Assembly: GCA_049323295.1 (NCBI GenBank)
Contig: JBMOON010000040.1
Location: forward strand, 1 to 64,000
DNA: 64,000 nucleotides
Origin: JADFDG01 sp049323295
Lineage (GTDB): Bacteria > Pseudomonadota > Gammaproteobacteria > Pseudomonadales > JADFDG01
Direction: 5' to 3'
Positions 29,259-38,350 of this stretch are shown piece by piece (positions within the stretch are counted from its first letter, which is position 1; each line of letters opens with the position of its first letter). A program made the translations under genes and the position numbers. Under the pieces are notes generated by a model. It made no database searches. It saw only the letters and a list, made by a program, of their open reading frames with translations, and had not been told where the DNA came from.

Positions 29259-30905
29259 TCAGCGTGTGGCGCCGGCCACCGGCAGGGTGATGGTGCCGGC
29301 GATCGAGGCATCGGTGCCCCAGCCGCTGCCGGTGAGCCGGAACTGGTTGCTGTAACCGTTCACCAGCAGCCCCACCACTTCGCCTTTTTCGAGTTTCGCG
29401 CGCACGGCGCCGAGTTCGACCGAGAGCCGTCCGGTGCCGCGGATCGGCGTCACCTGCTGGCTCAGGATGCGGTACATGCCGCTGCCCGGCTTCCACGCCG
29501 CCAGGCGCAGGAACAGGATCGGGTTCGGGCGATCGTTCCCGAAGACGTCGAGTTCGGCGCGCGCACTGCCCAGCACCCAGGTCGGCCCGTCGATTGCCAG
29601 CAGCGGCACGCGCGCCGGCCGCAGCCACCCATTGGACGGCTCGGCCCAGTCTTCCGGCATGCGTGCCGGCACGAACCAGTTGCCGGCGGCATCCAGCGGC
29701 CGCATGAACCATTCGAACAGTCCGCTGGCGCCGCTGCCGACATGCACCGCAGGGACATCGACCTGCATCGGCTCCGGGAATGCCTGCGCTGCGTCGACCG
29801 TGCGATCACCGCTCATGCACCAGGCCGGCACCGTCGAATCGGGCATGTGCCGGTCGCGCAGCTTGATGTCGAACCAGTTCACGATCATGTCGCGCAGCGC
29901 GTACTGGCGACCCTCGCAGCGCACGTTCGGCGCCACGTGCCAGATCGGGATCTTGCCGATCGGCGGCAGCTGCGCGGTGGGCGCGAGATGACCGTGTTCG
30001 ACGCCGATCACCCGCGCGTCGCGGCCGCCCTTGCGAAAACAGTCGCGCATCTTCACCGCGTCGTTGACCGGAAATATAACGTCGCGGAAACCCTGGATGA
30101 TCAGCGCGTCGGCATGCGGATAGGAGCCGCCGTCGCAATGAAAGGCGAGGCTGTTGCGGTGCAGGCGACCGCGCAGGTCGGGCTGCGGATCGTCGAAGAG
30201 GATTTCGCGGAACATGCCGCCGGCGATCTGGCCGTCCATGTGGAAGGTGTTCAGCCCGTAGCCGGCCACGCCGAGGAAGAGGATCCACTCGCTTTTCGGT
30301 ACGCCGTCGGGGATCAGCGCGCGCTCGAGGTCGTACCAGGTGGTGACCGGCACCAGCGCGTCGATGCGCGGATCGGCCACCGAGGCCAGCAGCTGCACGC
30401 CGCCGCCGTAGCTTTCGCCAATCATGCCGACCTTCGGATCGCCGTCGACCGCGGTGACCGCCAGATTCTTCTGCGCCCAGTCGATCAGCAGCGAGACATC
30501 GGCGATTTCCTTGTCCCACTCCATGAGGCCGACCTTGCCCTGCGAGCCGCCGTGGCCGCGCTGGTCGAAACTGATCACCCAGTAGCCGCGGTTCCAGGCG
30601 TCCAGCGCAGCCTGGCCGGTGAGCAGGAATTTCGCATACAGATCCATTTTCGAGTTCATGCGCGTCAGCGCGAAGCCGTGCGCATGCAGGATCAGCGGCG
30701 CCGTTTGTCCCGGCCGCAGCGGCGGCTGCCAGACGGTGAAGCGGATGCGCTTGCCGTCGGTCGCGACGAGCTCGCCGTGATAGCGGGTTTTTTCCAGTGT
30801 GCGGCCGTCGCGGTCGAGCAGCTTCGGGGCGTCGCGGTGATGGGTTGCGCACCCGGCCGACAGCAGCAGCGGCAGGGCGAGCAGCAGGCAGAGAAGACGG
30901 TTCAT
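29259..30905 (-). CDS. CocE/X-Pro dipeptidyl-peptidase-like lipoprotein hydrolase (paralogue 1)
   Basis: A 548-residue exported alpha/beta hydrolase. The signal ends in a lipobox (LLSAGC, Cys ~19). The hydrolase core shows 'ISFDQRGHGGSQG', the nucleophile in GESYGGG (~185), a catalytic-acid region 'QGFRDVIFP' and His in 'EHGHLAP'. A C-terminal beta domain of X-Pro peptidase/CocE type ends with 'GSGWGTDASI'. Known members hydrolyse esters or N-terminal X-Pro; the substrate here is unknown. The ATG has no Shine-Dalgarno sequence and is preceded by a CA-rich leader (CCAACAACAACAAAACC). It is paralogous to the gene at 33908 and lies downstream of two AraC regulators. Confidence 0.88.
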   Translation of the reverse strand: MNRLLCLLLALPLLLSAGCATHHRDAPKLLDRDGRTLEKTRYHGELVATDGKRIRFTVWQPPLRPGQTAPLILHAHGFALTRMNSKMDLYAKFLLTGQAALDAWNRGYWVISFDQRGHGGSQGKVGLMEWDKEIADVSLLIDWAQKNLAVTAVDGDPKVGMIGESYGGGVQLLASVADPRIDALVPVTTWYDLERALIPDGVPKSEWILFLGVAGYGLNTFHMDGQIAGGMFREILFDDPQPDLRGRLHRNSLAFHCDGGSYPHADALIIQGFRDVIFPVNDAVKMRDCFRKGGRDARVIGVEHGHLAPTAQLPPIGKIPIWHVAPNVRCEGRQYALRDMIVNWFDIKLRDRHMPDSTVPAWCMSGDRTVDAAQAFPEPMQVDVPAVHVGSGASGLFEWFMRPLDAAGNWFVPARMPEDWAEPSNGWLRPARVPLLAIDGPTWVLGSARAELDVFGNDRPNPILFLRLAAWKPGSGMYRILSQQVTPIRGTGRLSVELGAVRAKLEKGEVVGLLVNGYSNQFRLTGSGWGTDASIAGTITLPVAGATR

Positions 30906-31066
30906 GGTTTTGTTGTTGTTGGGAGAGAAAGGAAGTCGCCGGCCGGTATTGTGCGGCGCCGGCCCGGCCGCGCATTTCGCCGCCGGGCAATTCTGCGGCG
31001 GCAGCGGAGTCAATTCGTCGGCAAAAGGCGACGGGGCCGGGCATGAGACGCCACGCCGGCGGGCGC

Positions 31067-32104
31067 TCAGGACTCGATGTTGTGCCGGCGCCGGTATTCC
31101 GCCGGCGACAGACCGGCCCAGGCCTTGAAGGCACGATGGAAGGTGGCCGGCTCGGAGAAGCCGAGCGTGGCGGCGATGGTGGCGATGTCCTGCGTGCCGT
31201 CGCGCAGCAGGGCCTGGGCCTGCCGCAGCCGCAGGCCGTCGCGCAGCTGCTGGAACGTGGTGTGCTCTTCGACCAGCCGGCGCTGCAGGGTGCGGGTGGT
31301 CATGCCCAGTTTTGCGGCCACTTCGCCGAGGTCGAGTATCCGCGTGCCGGTTTCCTGTTCCAGCAGGCGCAGCACCGCGGTGCTGGCAGTCTCGACATTC
31401 GGCAGTTCGGCCAGCCGCGCCAGTGCCGCTTTCTGCATCAGGGCGTGGATGGCCGGCGAATGGCCGCGGTTATCCCTGTCCAGCCATTCGCGGCGGAACA
31501 CCGCGACGTTGGCCGGTGCGTTGAACACGAATTCGGTCCGGTCGCCGAAATGCCGGCGCCAGGCATCCAGCCAGCCGCTGCCGTCGTGCTGCACTTCGAT
31601 GCGCAGCAGCGGCAGATCGGGCTCGCCCGGACGTCCGAAGACGCTGCGCATCATGCGGTAGCCGCCGGCAAAACAGGCCTCGGCATGGAAGAAACGCGAG
31701 TCCGCGCCCTGGCCCGGTACCAGGTGGCAGAAGTAGTGGGCCTCGTCGCCTTCCTCGGCCAGCGAAACGTCGATGCAGGGATCGATCAGCGGCATGAAAC
31801 GCACCGTGTCCTGCACATAGCTGCGGATGGTGGCGGTGGTGGAAAACAGCGGACCCAGCACCTCGAACATGTCGAGCCGTATCCATTCGCTGACGTTCAG
31901 CGCGAACGCCGGATCGTGCAGCAGCCGGCCGCCGAGAGCGGCCAGTTCGTGGTACTGCCGGCCGGTGATCAGCGCCTTCGGATCCGCCAGCAGGCCGTGC
32001 GGAATGCCGGCCATGTCGGCCAGCGCGTCCATGTTCAGGCCGAGGTTGGCCACTACGGAAATCGCCGGCGAGAACGTGGCCAGCGGGAACAGGCGATCGG
32101 TCAT
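31067..32104 (-). CDS. AraC-family transcriptional regulator, OruR-like (paralogue 1)
   Basis: A 345-residue regulator. The N-terminal ~230 residues form the 'arabinose-binding domain of AraC' type (PF12625; 'LADPKALITGRQYHELAAL'). The C-terminal ~100 residues are two helix-turn-helix motifs, with 'LGMTTRTLQRRLVEE' and 'IATIAATLGFSEPATFHRAFKAW'. The start ATG lies 14 bases after the stop of the second AraC gene, so both are co-transcribed. The ligand is unknown. Likely targets are the neighbouring lipoprotein hydrolases. Confidence 0.92.
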   Translation of the reverse strand: MTDRLFPLATFSPAISVVANLGLNMDALADMAGIPHGLLADPKALITGRQYHELAALGGRLLHDPAFALNVSEWIRLDMFEVLGPLFSTTATIRSYVQDTVRFMPLIDPCIDVSLAEEGDEAHYFCHLVPGQGADSRFFHAEACFAGGYRMMRSVFGRPGEPDLPLLRIEVQHDGSGWLDAWRRHFGDRTEFVFNAPANVAVFRREWLDRDNRGHSPAIHALMQKAALARLAELPNVETASTAVLRLLEQETGTRILDLGEVAAKLGMTTRTLQRRLVEEHTTFQQLRDGLRLRQAQALLRDGTQDIATIAATLGFSEPATFHRAFKAWAGLSPAEYRRRHNIES

Positions 32105-32118
32105 GGGGTACTGCGCAG

Positions 32119-33147
32119 TTATTCGTTGCCGCCGTGGCGCCGCCGGAATTCGGTCGGCGAGAGGCCGCTCCAGCTCTTGAAGGCGCGGTGGAACGTGGTT
32201 GGTTCGGAGAAGCCGAGCGTGGCGGCGATGGTGGCGACGTCCATGCGTTCGTCGCGCAGCATCGACTGCGCCTGCCGGTAGCGCAGCCCGTCGCGCAGTT
32301 TCTGGAACGACGTGTTCTCGTCGCGCAACCGGCGCTGCAGAGTGCGGGCGGTAGTGCCCAGCCGCTCGGCCACCTGCTCGAGATCGAGTACGTCGCGCCC
32401 GGTGTGCACTTCCAGCAGCCGCAATACCGAAGTGCTTGCGGTTTCCACGCTCGGGACTTTCGCCAGCCGGGCCAGCGCCAGGGTCTCCATCTGGGCGTGC
32501 ACGGTGGGCGAGTTGCCGGCGTTCGGGACATCGAGCAGCGAACGGTCGAAGACCGTCACGTCTTCGCCGGCATTGAATTCGATGACGACATCGCTGCCGA
32601 ACAGCCGGCGGAACTCGGCCAGCCGTGCGCTGCCGTCGTGCCGCAGGCGGATGCGGACCGGGTTGATGTCGGGGCGACCGGTCAGCGTGCGGATCAGGTG
32701 CCAGGTGATCGACAGCGTAGCCTCGGCATAGAGGAAGCGGAAGTCGTCGGCCAGCGAGGGAGCGATCAGGCAGTAATAGCGCGCTTCATTGCCGTCTTCT
32801 TCCAGGGCCGCGTCCACGCAGGGCGTAACCAGCGGCATGAAGCGCACGCACTGCAGCAGCGATGCGCGCACGGTCGGTGCGGTGAGATACAGGGTGCCGA
32901 TCACCTCGGCGGTTTCCACCCGCAGCCATTCGCCCAGGTGCAGGGCGAAGGCCGGATCGCCGAGCAGCGCCTGGGCCTGCACGGCCATCTCGTGGTACTG
33001 CCCGACGGTGATCAGGGCCTCGGGGTCGGCCATGACCTGCGGCGGTACGCCGGCCCGCTGGAACAGGATGTCGGCATTGACGCCGAAGCGGGCCGCATAA
33101 CTGACGGCGGCGGAGATGATGGAAATCGGGAACAGGCGTTCGCTCAT
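32119..33147 (-). CDS. AraC-family transcriptional regulator, OruR-like (paralogue 2)
   Basis: A 342-residue AraC regulator with the same PF12625-type N-terminal domain and C-terminal double helix-turn-helix ('LGTTARTLQRRLRDE', 'VATIAATLGFSEPTTFHRAFKSW') as the adjacent gene. The two proteins align along their full length, so they arose by tandem duplication. It is first in a two-gene operon. The 124-base divergent region to the carbonic anhydrase gene probably carries both promoters. Confidence 0.92.
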   Translation of the reverse strand: MSERLFPISIISAAVSYAARFGVNADILFQRAGVPPQVMADPEALITVGQYHEMAVQAQALLGDPAFALHLGEWLRVETAEVIGTLYLTAPTVRASLLQCVRFMPLVTPCVDAALEEDGNEARYYCLIAPSLADDFRFLYAEATLSITWHLIRTLTGRPDINPVRIRLRHDGSARLAEFRRLFGSDVVIEFNAGEDVTVFDRSLLDVPNAGNSPTVHAQMETLALARLAKVPSVETASTSVLRLLEVHTGRDVLDLEQVAERLGTTARTLQRRLRDENTSFQKLRDGLRYRQAQSMLRDERMDVATIAATLGFSEPTTFHRAFKSWSGLSPTEFRRRHGGNE

Positions 33148-33271
33148 GGCGGAAGGATGCGCGGTGCGCGTCCCCCGATCAACAGATGTCTCCGGGGCGT
33201 CGGAATCCGTTACACCTGTTCCGGGGGAACACTGGTACGGCAGCCGATCCGGGCGGTTAGAATGCGGGCCC

Positions 33272-33898
33272 ATGACGACCCCCATCGAAAAGCTGCTGTC
33301 CAACAACGCCGCCTGGTCCGCGCGGGTCCGCCGCGACCACCCGGGCTTTTTCGAGAAGCTGGCCCGCCAGCAGGCCCCGGAGTTCCTCTGGATCGGTTGC
33401 TCCGACAGCCGGGTGCCGGCCAACGAGATCGTCGACCTGTTGCCGGGCGAGGTTTTCGTCCACCGCAACGTGGCCAACATCGTGGTGCATACCGACTTCA
33501 ACTGCCTGTCGGTGCTGCAGTACGCGGTGGAGGTGTTGAAGGTGAAGCACGTCATGGTGGTCGGTCATTATGGTTGCGGTGGCATTCAGGCGGCCCTGCA
33601 GCCGCAGAACCTCGGATTGATCGACAACTGGCTGCGCAACATCCGCGACGTCGCGGTGAAGCATCACGACGAGCTCGCGCAGCTTCCGGATGCGGACCGT
33701 CTCGACCGTCTCTGCGAGCTGAACGTGATCGAATCGGTGCACAACATCTGCCATACCACCATCGTGCAGAATGCCTGGGCACGCGGCCAGCAGCTGACCG
33801 TGCACGGCTGGGCCTACCGGCTCAACACCGGACTGGTGCGCGATCTGGGCGTGAGCTTTTCCGCGCTGGACCAGGTCCGCGACGAATACCAGATCTAG
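33272..33898 (+). CDS. can: Beta-class carbonic anhydrase
   Basis: A 208-residue beta carbonic anhydrase, interconverting CO2 and bicarbonate in the cytosol. The zinc ligands are visible: Cys in 'GCSDSRVPA' (~43) with the Asp-Arg dyad, and His and Cys in 'GHYGCGG' (~99 and 102). It matches E. coli Can closely from 'LSNNAAWSARV' through 'HGWAYRLNTG'. A TAGAAT -10-like box lies about 15 bases upstream of the ATG, so the leader would be very short. It sits between the AraC pair and hydrolase paralogue 2. Confidence 0.95.
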   Translation: MTTPIEKLLSNNAAWSARVRRDHPGFFEKLARQQAPEFLWIGCSDSRVPANEIVDLLPGEVFVHRNVANIVVHTDFNCLSVLQYAVEVLKVKHVMVVGHYGCGGIQAALQPQNLGLIDNWLRNIRDVAVKHHDELAQLPDADRLDRLCELNVIESVHNICHTTIVQNAWARGQQLTVHGWAYRLNTGLVRDLGVSFSALDQVRDEYQI

Positions 33899-33907
33899 GC
33901 GCGCCGC

Positions 33908-35599
33908 TCAGAGCGTGCCGGGATTGCCGTCGCGCGCGTCGCTGGCCACCGCCGGTTTTCCGTCACGGTCCGTCGTCGCCTGCGCCAGCGGCAGTTCGAC
34001 GCTGCCGCCGATCGAGGCATCGGTGCCCCAGCCGCTGCCGCTGAAGCGGTACTGGCTCTGGTAGCCGCGCACCAGCAGACCGACCACCTCGCCTTTTTCC
34101 AGTTTGCCGCGCACCGCGGCGAGATCCGTTTCGATGGTGCCGGTGCCGCGCACCGGTGTGACCTGCTGGCTCAGGATGCGGTAGCTGCCGCTGCCCGGAC
34201 GCCAGGCAGCGACCTGCAGGAACAGCACCGGTGCATCGCGGTCGCTGCGATCGATCACCAGTTTCGCGCGCGGCACGCCGGCCACCCACTGTGCGGTTTC
34301 GGCGCGCTGCAGCGGAATCAGCGCCGGCCGCAGCCAGCCGTTCCGCGGTTGCTGCCAGTCGTTGCCGTCGGCCGGGACGAACCAGTTCTTCACGTGATCC
34401 AGCGGGCGCGCCGCCCACTCGACGAGGCCGCTGGCGCCGCTGCCGACATGGGCCCGCGCCAGCGCGAACGTCTGCCGTGCCGGCGGCGCGCCGGCCGCGT
34501 CCACCTGCGGATCGCCGGTCAGACAGAAGTCCGGCACGTTGGCCAGCCGCTCGCTGCGCCCGCGCAGCTTGGCCTCGAACCAGTCGCGGATCACGTCTTC
34601 CGTCTTCTGTTTCCGGCCGTCGCAGTCCAGCGTCTTTTCCACGTTCCAGCCGACCATCCAGCCGGGCGTGTGCTGCGACAGCGGCAGCAGGTGACCGTCC
34701 TCGATGCCGATGAAGCGCACGTCGCGCCCGGCCTGCTGCAGGCAGGCGCGCACGTCGAGCCCTTCGTTGACCGGGAACAGCACGTCGCGGAAGCCCTGCA
34801 GGATCAGCGCGTCGGCATGCGGCGCCTGTCCGCGCTCGCAGAACCACGACACGTCGTGGTCGGCGAACTCGTCGCGCACCCACTGGTCGATGTGGCCGTC
34901 GCGCGCGCGCCAGTAGGCGCCGTTGAGCCGGTTGTCGTAGTCGGCAAGCGTGTTGCCGGCCAGCACCAGCAGTGTCAGCCAACCGCTTTTCGGCACGTCG
35001 TTGGGTGCCAGCACGCGTTCGAGGTCGTACCAGCCGCCGATCGGCACCAGCGCGTCGATCCGCGGATCGAGCGTCGAGGCGACCAGCTGGATGCCGGCGC
35101 CGTAACTCTCGCCGATCATGCCGATCTTCGGGTCCCCGTCGACGGCCGTGATGGCCAGGTTCTGCATCGCCCAGTCGATGAGTCGCGACACGTCGCGGCC
35201 TTCTTTCTCCGGATCGGCGATGTGCATCACGTCGCCGGAATCGCCGTGGCCGCGCTGGTCGAAACTGATCACCCAGTAGCCGTCCTTCCACGCTTGCCGG
35301 ACCACATCGCCGGAAGTGAGGATGTGGCCGATCGGCGACCGCGGGCCGGACATCCGCCAGAAACCGAAAGGGTGCGTCTGCAGCAGCAGCGGCGCGGTTT
35401 CGCCCGGCGCCAGGGCCGGCTGGAACACCGTGTAGCGGATCAGGGTGCCGTCTTCGCTTTTCAGCTCGCCCTGGTAATGGGTCTGCTGCAGCCGGCCGTC
35501 CGGGGCCACCAGCCGGGGCGCCTCGGTATGGCGGGTCGCGCAGGCGGTCAGCAGCAGGCCGGCGGCCAGCGGCAACAGGGCAAGGAGGCGGCGGGACAT
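33908..35599 (-). CDS. CocE/X-Pro dipeptidyl-peptidase-like lipoprotein hydrolase (paralogue 2)
   Basis: A 563-residue exported lipoprotein hydrolase paralogous to the protein at 29259. The lipobox is LLTAC (~19). Nucleophile motif GESYGAG, acid region 'QGFRDVLFP' and His in 'EDGHLLP' match the paralogue. The C-terminal 'GSGWGTDASIGG' also aligns, followed by a short non-conserved tail of about 25 residues. The leader contains CCAACAACCACA but no Shine-Dalgarno sequence near the ATG. The enzyme should sit on the inner face of the outer membrane or in the inner membrane; its substrate is unknown. Confidence 0.88.
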   Translation of the reverse strand: MSRRLLALLPLAAGLLLTACATRHTEAPRLVAPDGRLQQTHYQGELKSEDGTLIRYTVFQPALAPGETAPLLLQTHPFGFWRMSGPRSPIGHILTSGDVVRQAWKDGYWVISFDQRGHGDSGDVMHIADPEKEGRDVSRLIDWAMQNLAITAVDGDPKIGMIGESYGAGIQLVASTLDPRIDALVPIGGWYDLERVLAPNDVPKSGWLTLLVLAGNTLADYDNRLNGAYWRARDGHIDQWVRDEFADHDVSWFCERGQAPHADALILQGFRDVLFPVNEGLDVRACLQQAGRDVRFIGIEDGHLLPLSQHTPGWMVGWNVEKTLDCDGRKQKTEDVIRDWFEAKLRGRSERLANVPDFCLTGDPQVDAAGAPPARQTFALARAHVGSGASGLVEWAARPLDHVKNWFVPADGNDWQQPRNGWLRPALIPLQRAETAQWVAGVPRAKLVIDRSDRDAPVLFLQVAAWRPGSGSYRILSQQVTPVRGTGTIETDLAAVRGKLEKGEVVGLLVRGYQSQYRFSGSGWGTDASIGGSVELPLAQATTDRDGKPAVASDARDGNPGTL

Positions 35600-35827
35600 G
35601 GGAAACCCGGTATGTGGTTGTTGGAATTTTGAGCAGCGGGGGGCGGGCGACAGGTTGCCGGGGGCGCCGCGACCGGGCATCGGCCGGACGCGACAACCCA
35701 TGGCATTACGCGCCAGCATTTCAGGACCGGGATGCCGCCGTCCGGCGGCTGTCACGACCGTCAGCCCCCGGGATGCCGGATGCTGATGCCCGCCCCGTCA
35801 CCCGAACCCGAACCGGAGGAGAGTCCC

Positions 35828-36151
35828 ATGAAAGCCATCCACCTGGCGGTTGCCGCCGCCGTCGCCGGCCTGCTGGCGACGGGCAGTGCACTGGCCAAGG
35901 ACCTGCTGACCAAGGAGCAGTACATCGACTACAGCGCGCAGGTGAAGTGCGCCGAGCAGAAGTATTCGTACAGCGATCCGGACCGCTACGAGAAGGAGCT
36001 GGACCGCATCGAGAAGACGTTCGGCATCAAGGACAAGGACATCGAGAGCGGCCGCATGGACGATCTGGCGGTCAAGTACGATGCCGAGCCCGACACCTAC
36101 GACGCGGTCGACACGAAAAAGGCGGCGCTCTGCCCGCAGCCGGCGGAGTGA
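35828..36151 (+). CDS. Small secreted hypothetical protein
   Basis: A 107-residue exported protein with a signal peptide (residues 1-23, ending ALA-KD). The mature part is about 84 residues, helical and acidic, with a Cys at ~41 and another near the C-terminus (ALCPQPAE) that could pair. GGAGGAGA gives a strong ribosome site. A terminator follows at 36170. I do not recognise a family. Its nearest neighbours are a lipoprotein hydrolase (divergent) and DUF502 (convergent). Confidence 0.75.
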   Translation: MKAIHLAVAAAVAGLLATGSALAKDLLTKEQYIDYSAQVKCAEQKYSYSDPDRYEKELDRIEKTFGIKDKDIESGRMDDLAVKYDAEPDTYDAVDTKKAALCPQPAE

Positions 36152-36169
36152 TCGCCCGCGCGACGTGCG

Positions 36170-36210
36170 CACAACAAAAAGGCCCGGCGATCCCGGGCCT
36201 TTTTGTTGTG
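36170..36210. terminator. Bidirectional rho-independent terminator
   Basis: A perfect 18-bp inverted repeat (stem CACAACAAAAAGGCCCGG) with a CGATC loop lies between two convergent genes. The A-tract on one side and T-tract on the other let it act in both directions, ending the small secreted protein gene on the plus strand and DUF502 on the minus strand. Confidence 0.93.
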
Positions 36211-36220
36211 CCGGAACGCG

Positions 36221-36850
36221 TCAGCGGCGGCGCAACACCTCGGCGGAGCCGACGCCGCAGCCGATCACCGTTTTCATCATGGCGTCGACCTTGATGTCCG
36301 GCCGCAGCTCCACCAGCTCCGGGGCCACGTGATAGATGAAGCCGGTGGTCGGGTTCGGGCCGCAGGGGACGAACACGGTGAGCGTGCCGTCGGCGTGGCG
36401 CGACGTGACCATGCCGGTGACGCGGATGTCGACCTGCGCACCCATCACCTTCACCAGGCAGACTTCGCCGCGCGTGCCGCCGCCCTGGCCCACCAGCTGA
36501 CCGACGATGTCCTTCACCGCCTTGTAGCCGGGGACCTTTTCGCCGAGGAAGCCGTCGATCTGCTCCCACAGCCACTGACCGATGCGCGTCGACACGAAAC
36601 TGCCGGCGATGAAGCACAGCAGCACGATCAGCGTCACCACGATGAGGTGGCCCGCATAGTCGGGCATTGCGTACACGTCGGTGAGCTGGTCGGTGTACGG
36701 CTGGATGAGCCCGGTGAAGAACCGGAACATCCACTTGAAGAAGGCGACGATGATGGTGAGCGGCAGCAGCACGACGATCCCGCCGAGCAGCGCCTGCTTG
36801 ATGAAGCCGCGGATGCCGATGCCGGCGGGCTGCGCGACATGTTCGTTCAT
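36221..36850 (-). CDS. DUF502 family inner-membrane protein
   Basis: A 209-residue membrane protein of the DUF502 family. Two hydrophobic helices lie at ~17-37 and 68-90; between them 'FTGLIQPYTDQL' is characteristic. The C-terminal domain 'VPGYKAVKDIVGQL' and 'FVPCGPNPTTGFIYHV' match the family. The function is not established; membrane trafficking roles are known only for plant homologues. Its ATG overlaps the greB stop by four bases (ATGA), so the two are coupled. Confidence 0.9.
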   Translation of the reverse strand: MNEHVAQPAGIGIRGFIKQALLGGIVVLLPLTIIVAFFKWMFRFFTGLIQPYTDQLTDVYAMPDYAGHLIVVTLIVLLCFIAGSFVSTRIGQWLWEQIDGFLGEKVPGYKAVKDIVGQLVGQGGGTRGEVCLVKVMGAQVDIRVTGMVTSRHADGTLTVFVPCGPNPTTGFIYHVAPELVELRPDIKVDAMMKTVIGCGVGSAEVLRRR

Positions 36851-37380
36851 GGTGCCGGACTCCCGTGCGACGCGTTGGCGGAATTTTCGTAGCGGATGGA
36901 GACAACGTGCAGAACGCGGACGCCGGCCGGCGTCCGGACCTCGACCTCGTCGTCGACCTGTTTTTTCAGCAACGCGCGCGCCAGCGGCGCGTCGATGCTG
37001 ATGTAACCGGGCGCGTGGGCGGTCTCGTCCGGGCCGACCAGCCGGTGGCGCACGAGCGCGCCGGATTCGTCCGCCAGCTCGATCCAGGCGCCGAAGAAGA
37101 TGCGCGAGGTGTCGTGCGGCGGCCGGTCGACGATCGTGATGTCTTCCAGCCGCTTCGCGAGGAAGCGTACGCGCCGGTCGATCTCGCGCAACTGTTTCTT
37201 GCCGTAGATGTACTCCGCGTTTTCCGAGCGGTCGCCCTGGGCGGCGGCTTCCTGCACCGCCCGCGTGACTTCCGGCCGCTTCACCTTCCAGAGGAACTTC
37301 AGTTCCTCGTCGAGGCGGCGCCAGCCTTCGGGCGTGATGTAGCGGGAAGCGGGCGGGGCGGGGGGCCGGTACCGTGACAT
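36847..37380 (-). CDS. greB: Transcription elongation factor GreB
   Basis: A 177-residue Gre factor that rescues backtracked RNA polymerase by stimulating transcript cleavage. The N-terminal coiled coil contains 'ITPEGWRRLDEELKFLW' and the tip 'QGDRSENAEYIYGKKQL', with the conserved acidic residues. The 'GKKQLREIDRRVRFL' following is the GreB-type rather than GreA version. The C-terminal FKBP-like domain includes 'ISIDAPLARALLKKQVDDEVEV'. The start at 37380 is the first ATG that fits the family length. It is the first gene of the greB-DUF502 pair. Confidence 0.93.
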   Translation of the reverse strand: MSRYRPPAPPASRYITPEGWRRLDEELKFLWKVKRPEVTRAVQEAAAQGDRSENAEYIYGKKQLREIDRRVRFLAKRLEDITIVDRPPHDTSRIFFGAWIELADESGALVRHRLVGPDETAHAPGYISIDAPLARALLKKQVDDEVEVRTPAGVRVLHVVSIRYENSANASHGSPAP

Positions 37381-37518
37381 GAGGGCGGCAATCGGGGAAA
37401 CCGTCGGAACCACGGGCTGAAAACCGCGCTATTCTCGCACGGCCGGCGCCGGACCAGGCGGCCGGCACCGCTGTCCGGCAACGGGGCCGGCGCGGCACGC
37501 ATCGGGACCGGGCACTGC

Positions 37519-38289
37519 ATGGCCGAATCCGGCGACAACGACATTCCGGTCCTGCGCACGCTGGCGCGCTGGCGCGAACGGGCACGCGAACGCTGGCAGC
37601 AGCATGGCCAGCCGCTGGTGGCCGCCGCCCGCGACCGGGTGTTCGGCGCCACGGTCGATCCCCGCGAAGAGCTCGCGCGCGAACGGGTGGTTCGGGTCGG
37701 CGAGGCGCACCTGCGCCGCCTGCTGGCCGACCAGATCGCGCGGTCCCGCCGCCTGGTTTCCGGCGAGCTGTTTTTCGAAACAGACGCCATCCGCGTGCAT
37801 GTCGTCTTGCGCCGCTGGCGTCCGGTGGATGCCACGGTGCGTTTCCGCCTCGAGGTCGGTCGCCAGGATGACGACACCATCGAGATCGGTATCCGCCGGC
37901 TCGGCCCCACGCAGCTGGACAGCGCGCATCCGCTGATGCGCTGGCTGGTGCGCCTGCACGTCTGGTGGGCCCGGCGCCAGGGCGAGGCCGATCCGTTCGA
38001 CCGCCTGCTGCTGCGCCGTCGGGGCGCCTTCCGCGCCGGCGATCTGGTCTTCGTGCCGGTGCCGCGCGCACCGATCACCGCGCTGGCCGGCAAGTCCCGG
38101 GTGCTGCGCCGCATCGCCGCCTACGCCACGATTTCCTCGCTGACGGTGAAGCCGGAGACACTGGAGGTCGGCTTTCATCTCGGCCGGCTGGCCGAGCGCA
38201 TGGCCGACATGTACGTGCTGCGGCACATCCTCAGCGAATCCGCGCCGCTCGGCGAACCGTCGTCCCGCCCTGCGCCCGGCAACCGCTGA
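37519..38289 (+). CDS. Hypothetical cytoplasmic protein
   Basis: I do not recognise this 256-residue protein. The first 80 residues are Arg/Glu-rich and probably helical. The middle (about 85-135) is beta-rich ('FFETDAIRVHVVLRRWRPVDATVRFRL' broken by charged turns). 'MRWLVRLHVWWARR' and 'GAFRAGDLVFVPVPRAP' follow. No signal peptide or classic catalytic motif is seen. It lies between greB (divergent) and hemB (same strand, 61 bases on). Confidence 0.7.
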   Translation: MAESGDNDIPVLRTLARWRERARERWQQHGQPLVAAARDRVFGATVDPREELARERVVRVGEAHLRRLLADQIARSRRLVSGELFFETDAIRVHVVLRRWRPVDATVRFRLEVGRQDDDTIEIGIRRLGPTQLDSAHPLMRWLVRLHVWWARRQGEADPFDRLLLRRRGAFRAGDLVFVPVPRAPITALAGKSRVLRRIAAYATISSLTVKPETLEVGFHLGRLAERMADMYVLRHILSESAPLGEPSSRPAPGNR

Positions 38290-38350
38290 GCGGTCGCGCC
38301 GGCTGCTATCCTAGGGCGCATCGCCCTTTTCACCTCGCGGAGCCGCCGCC

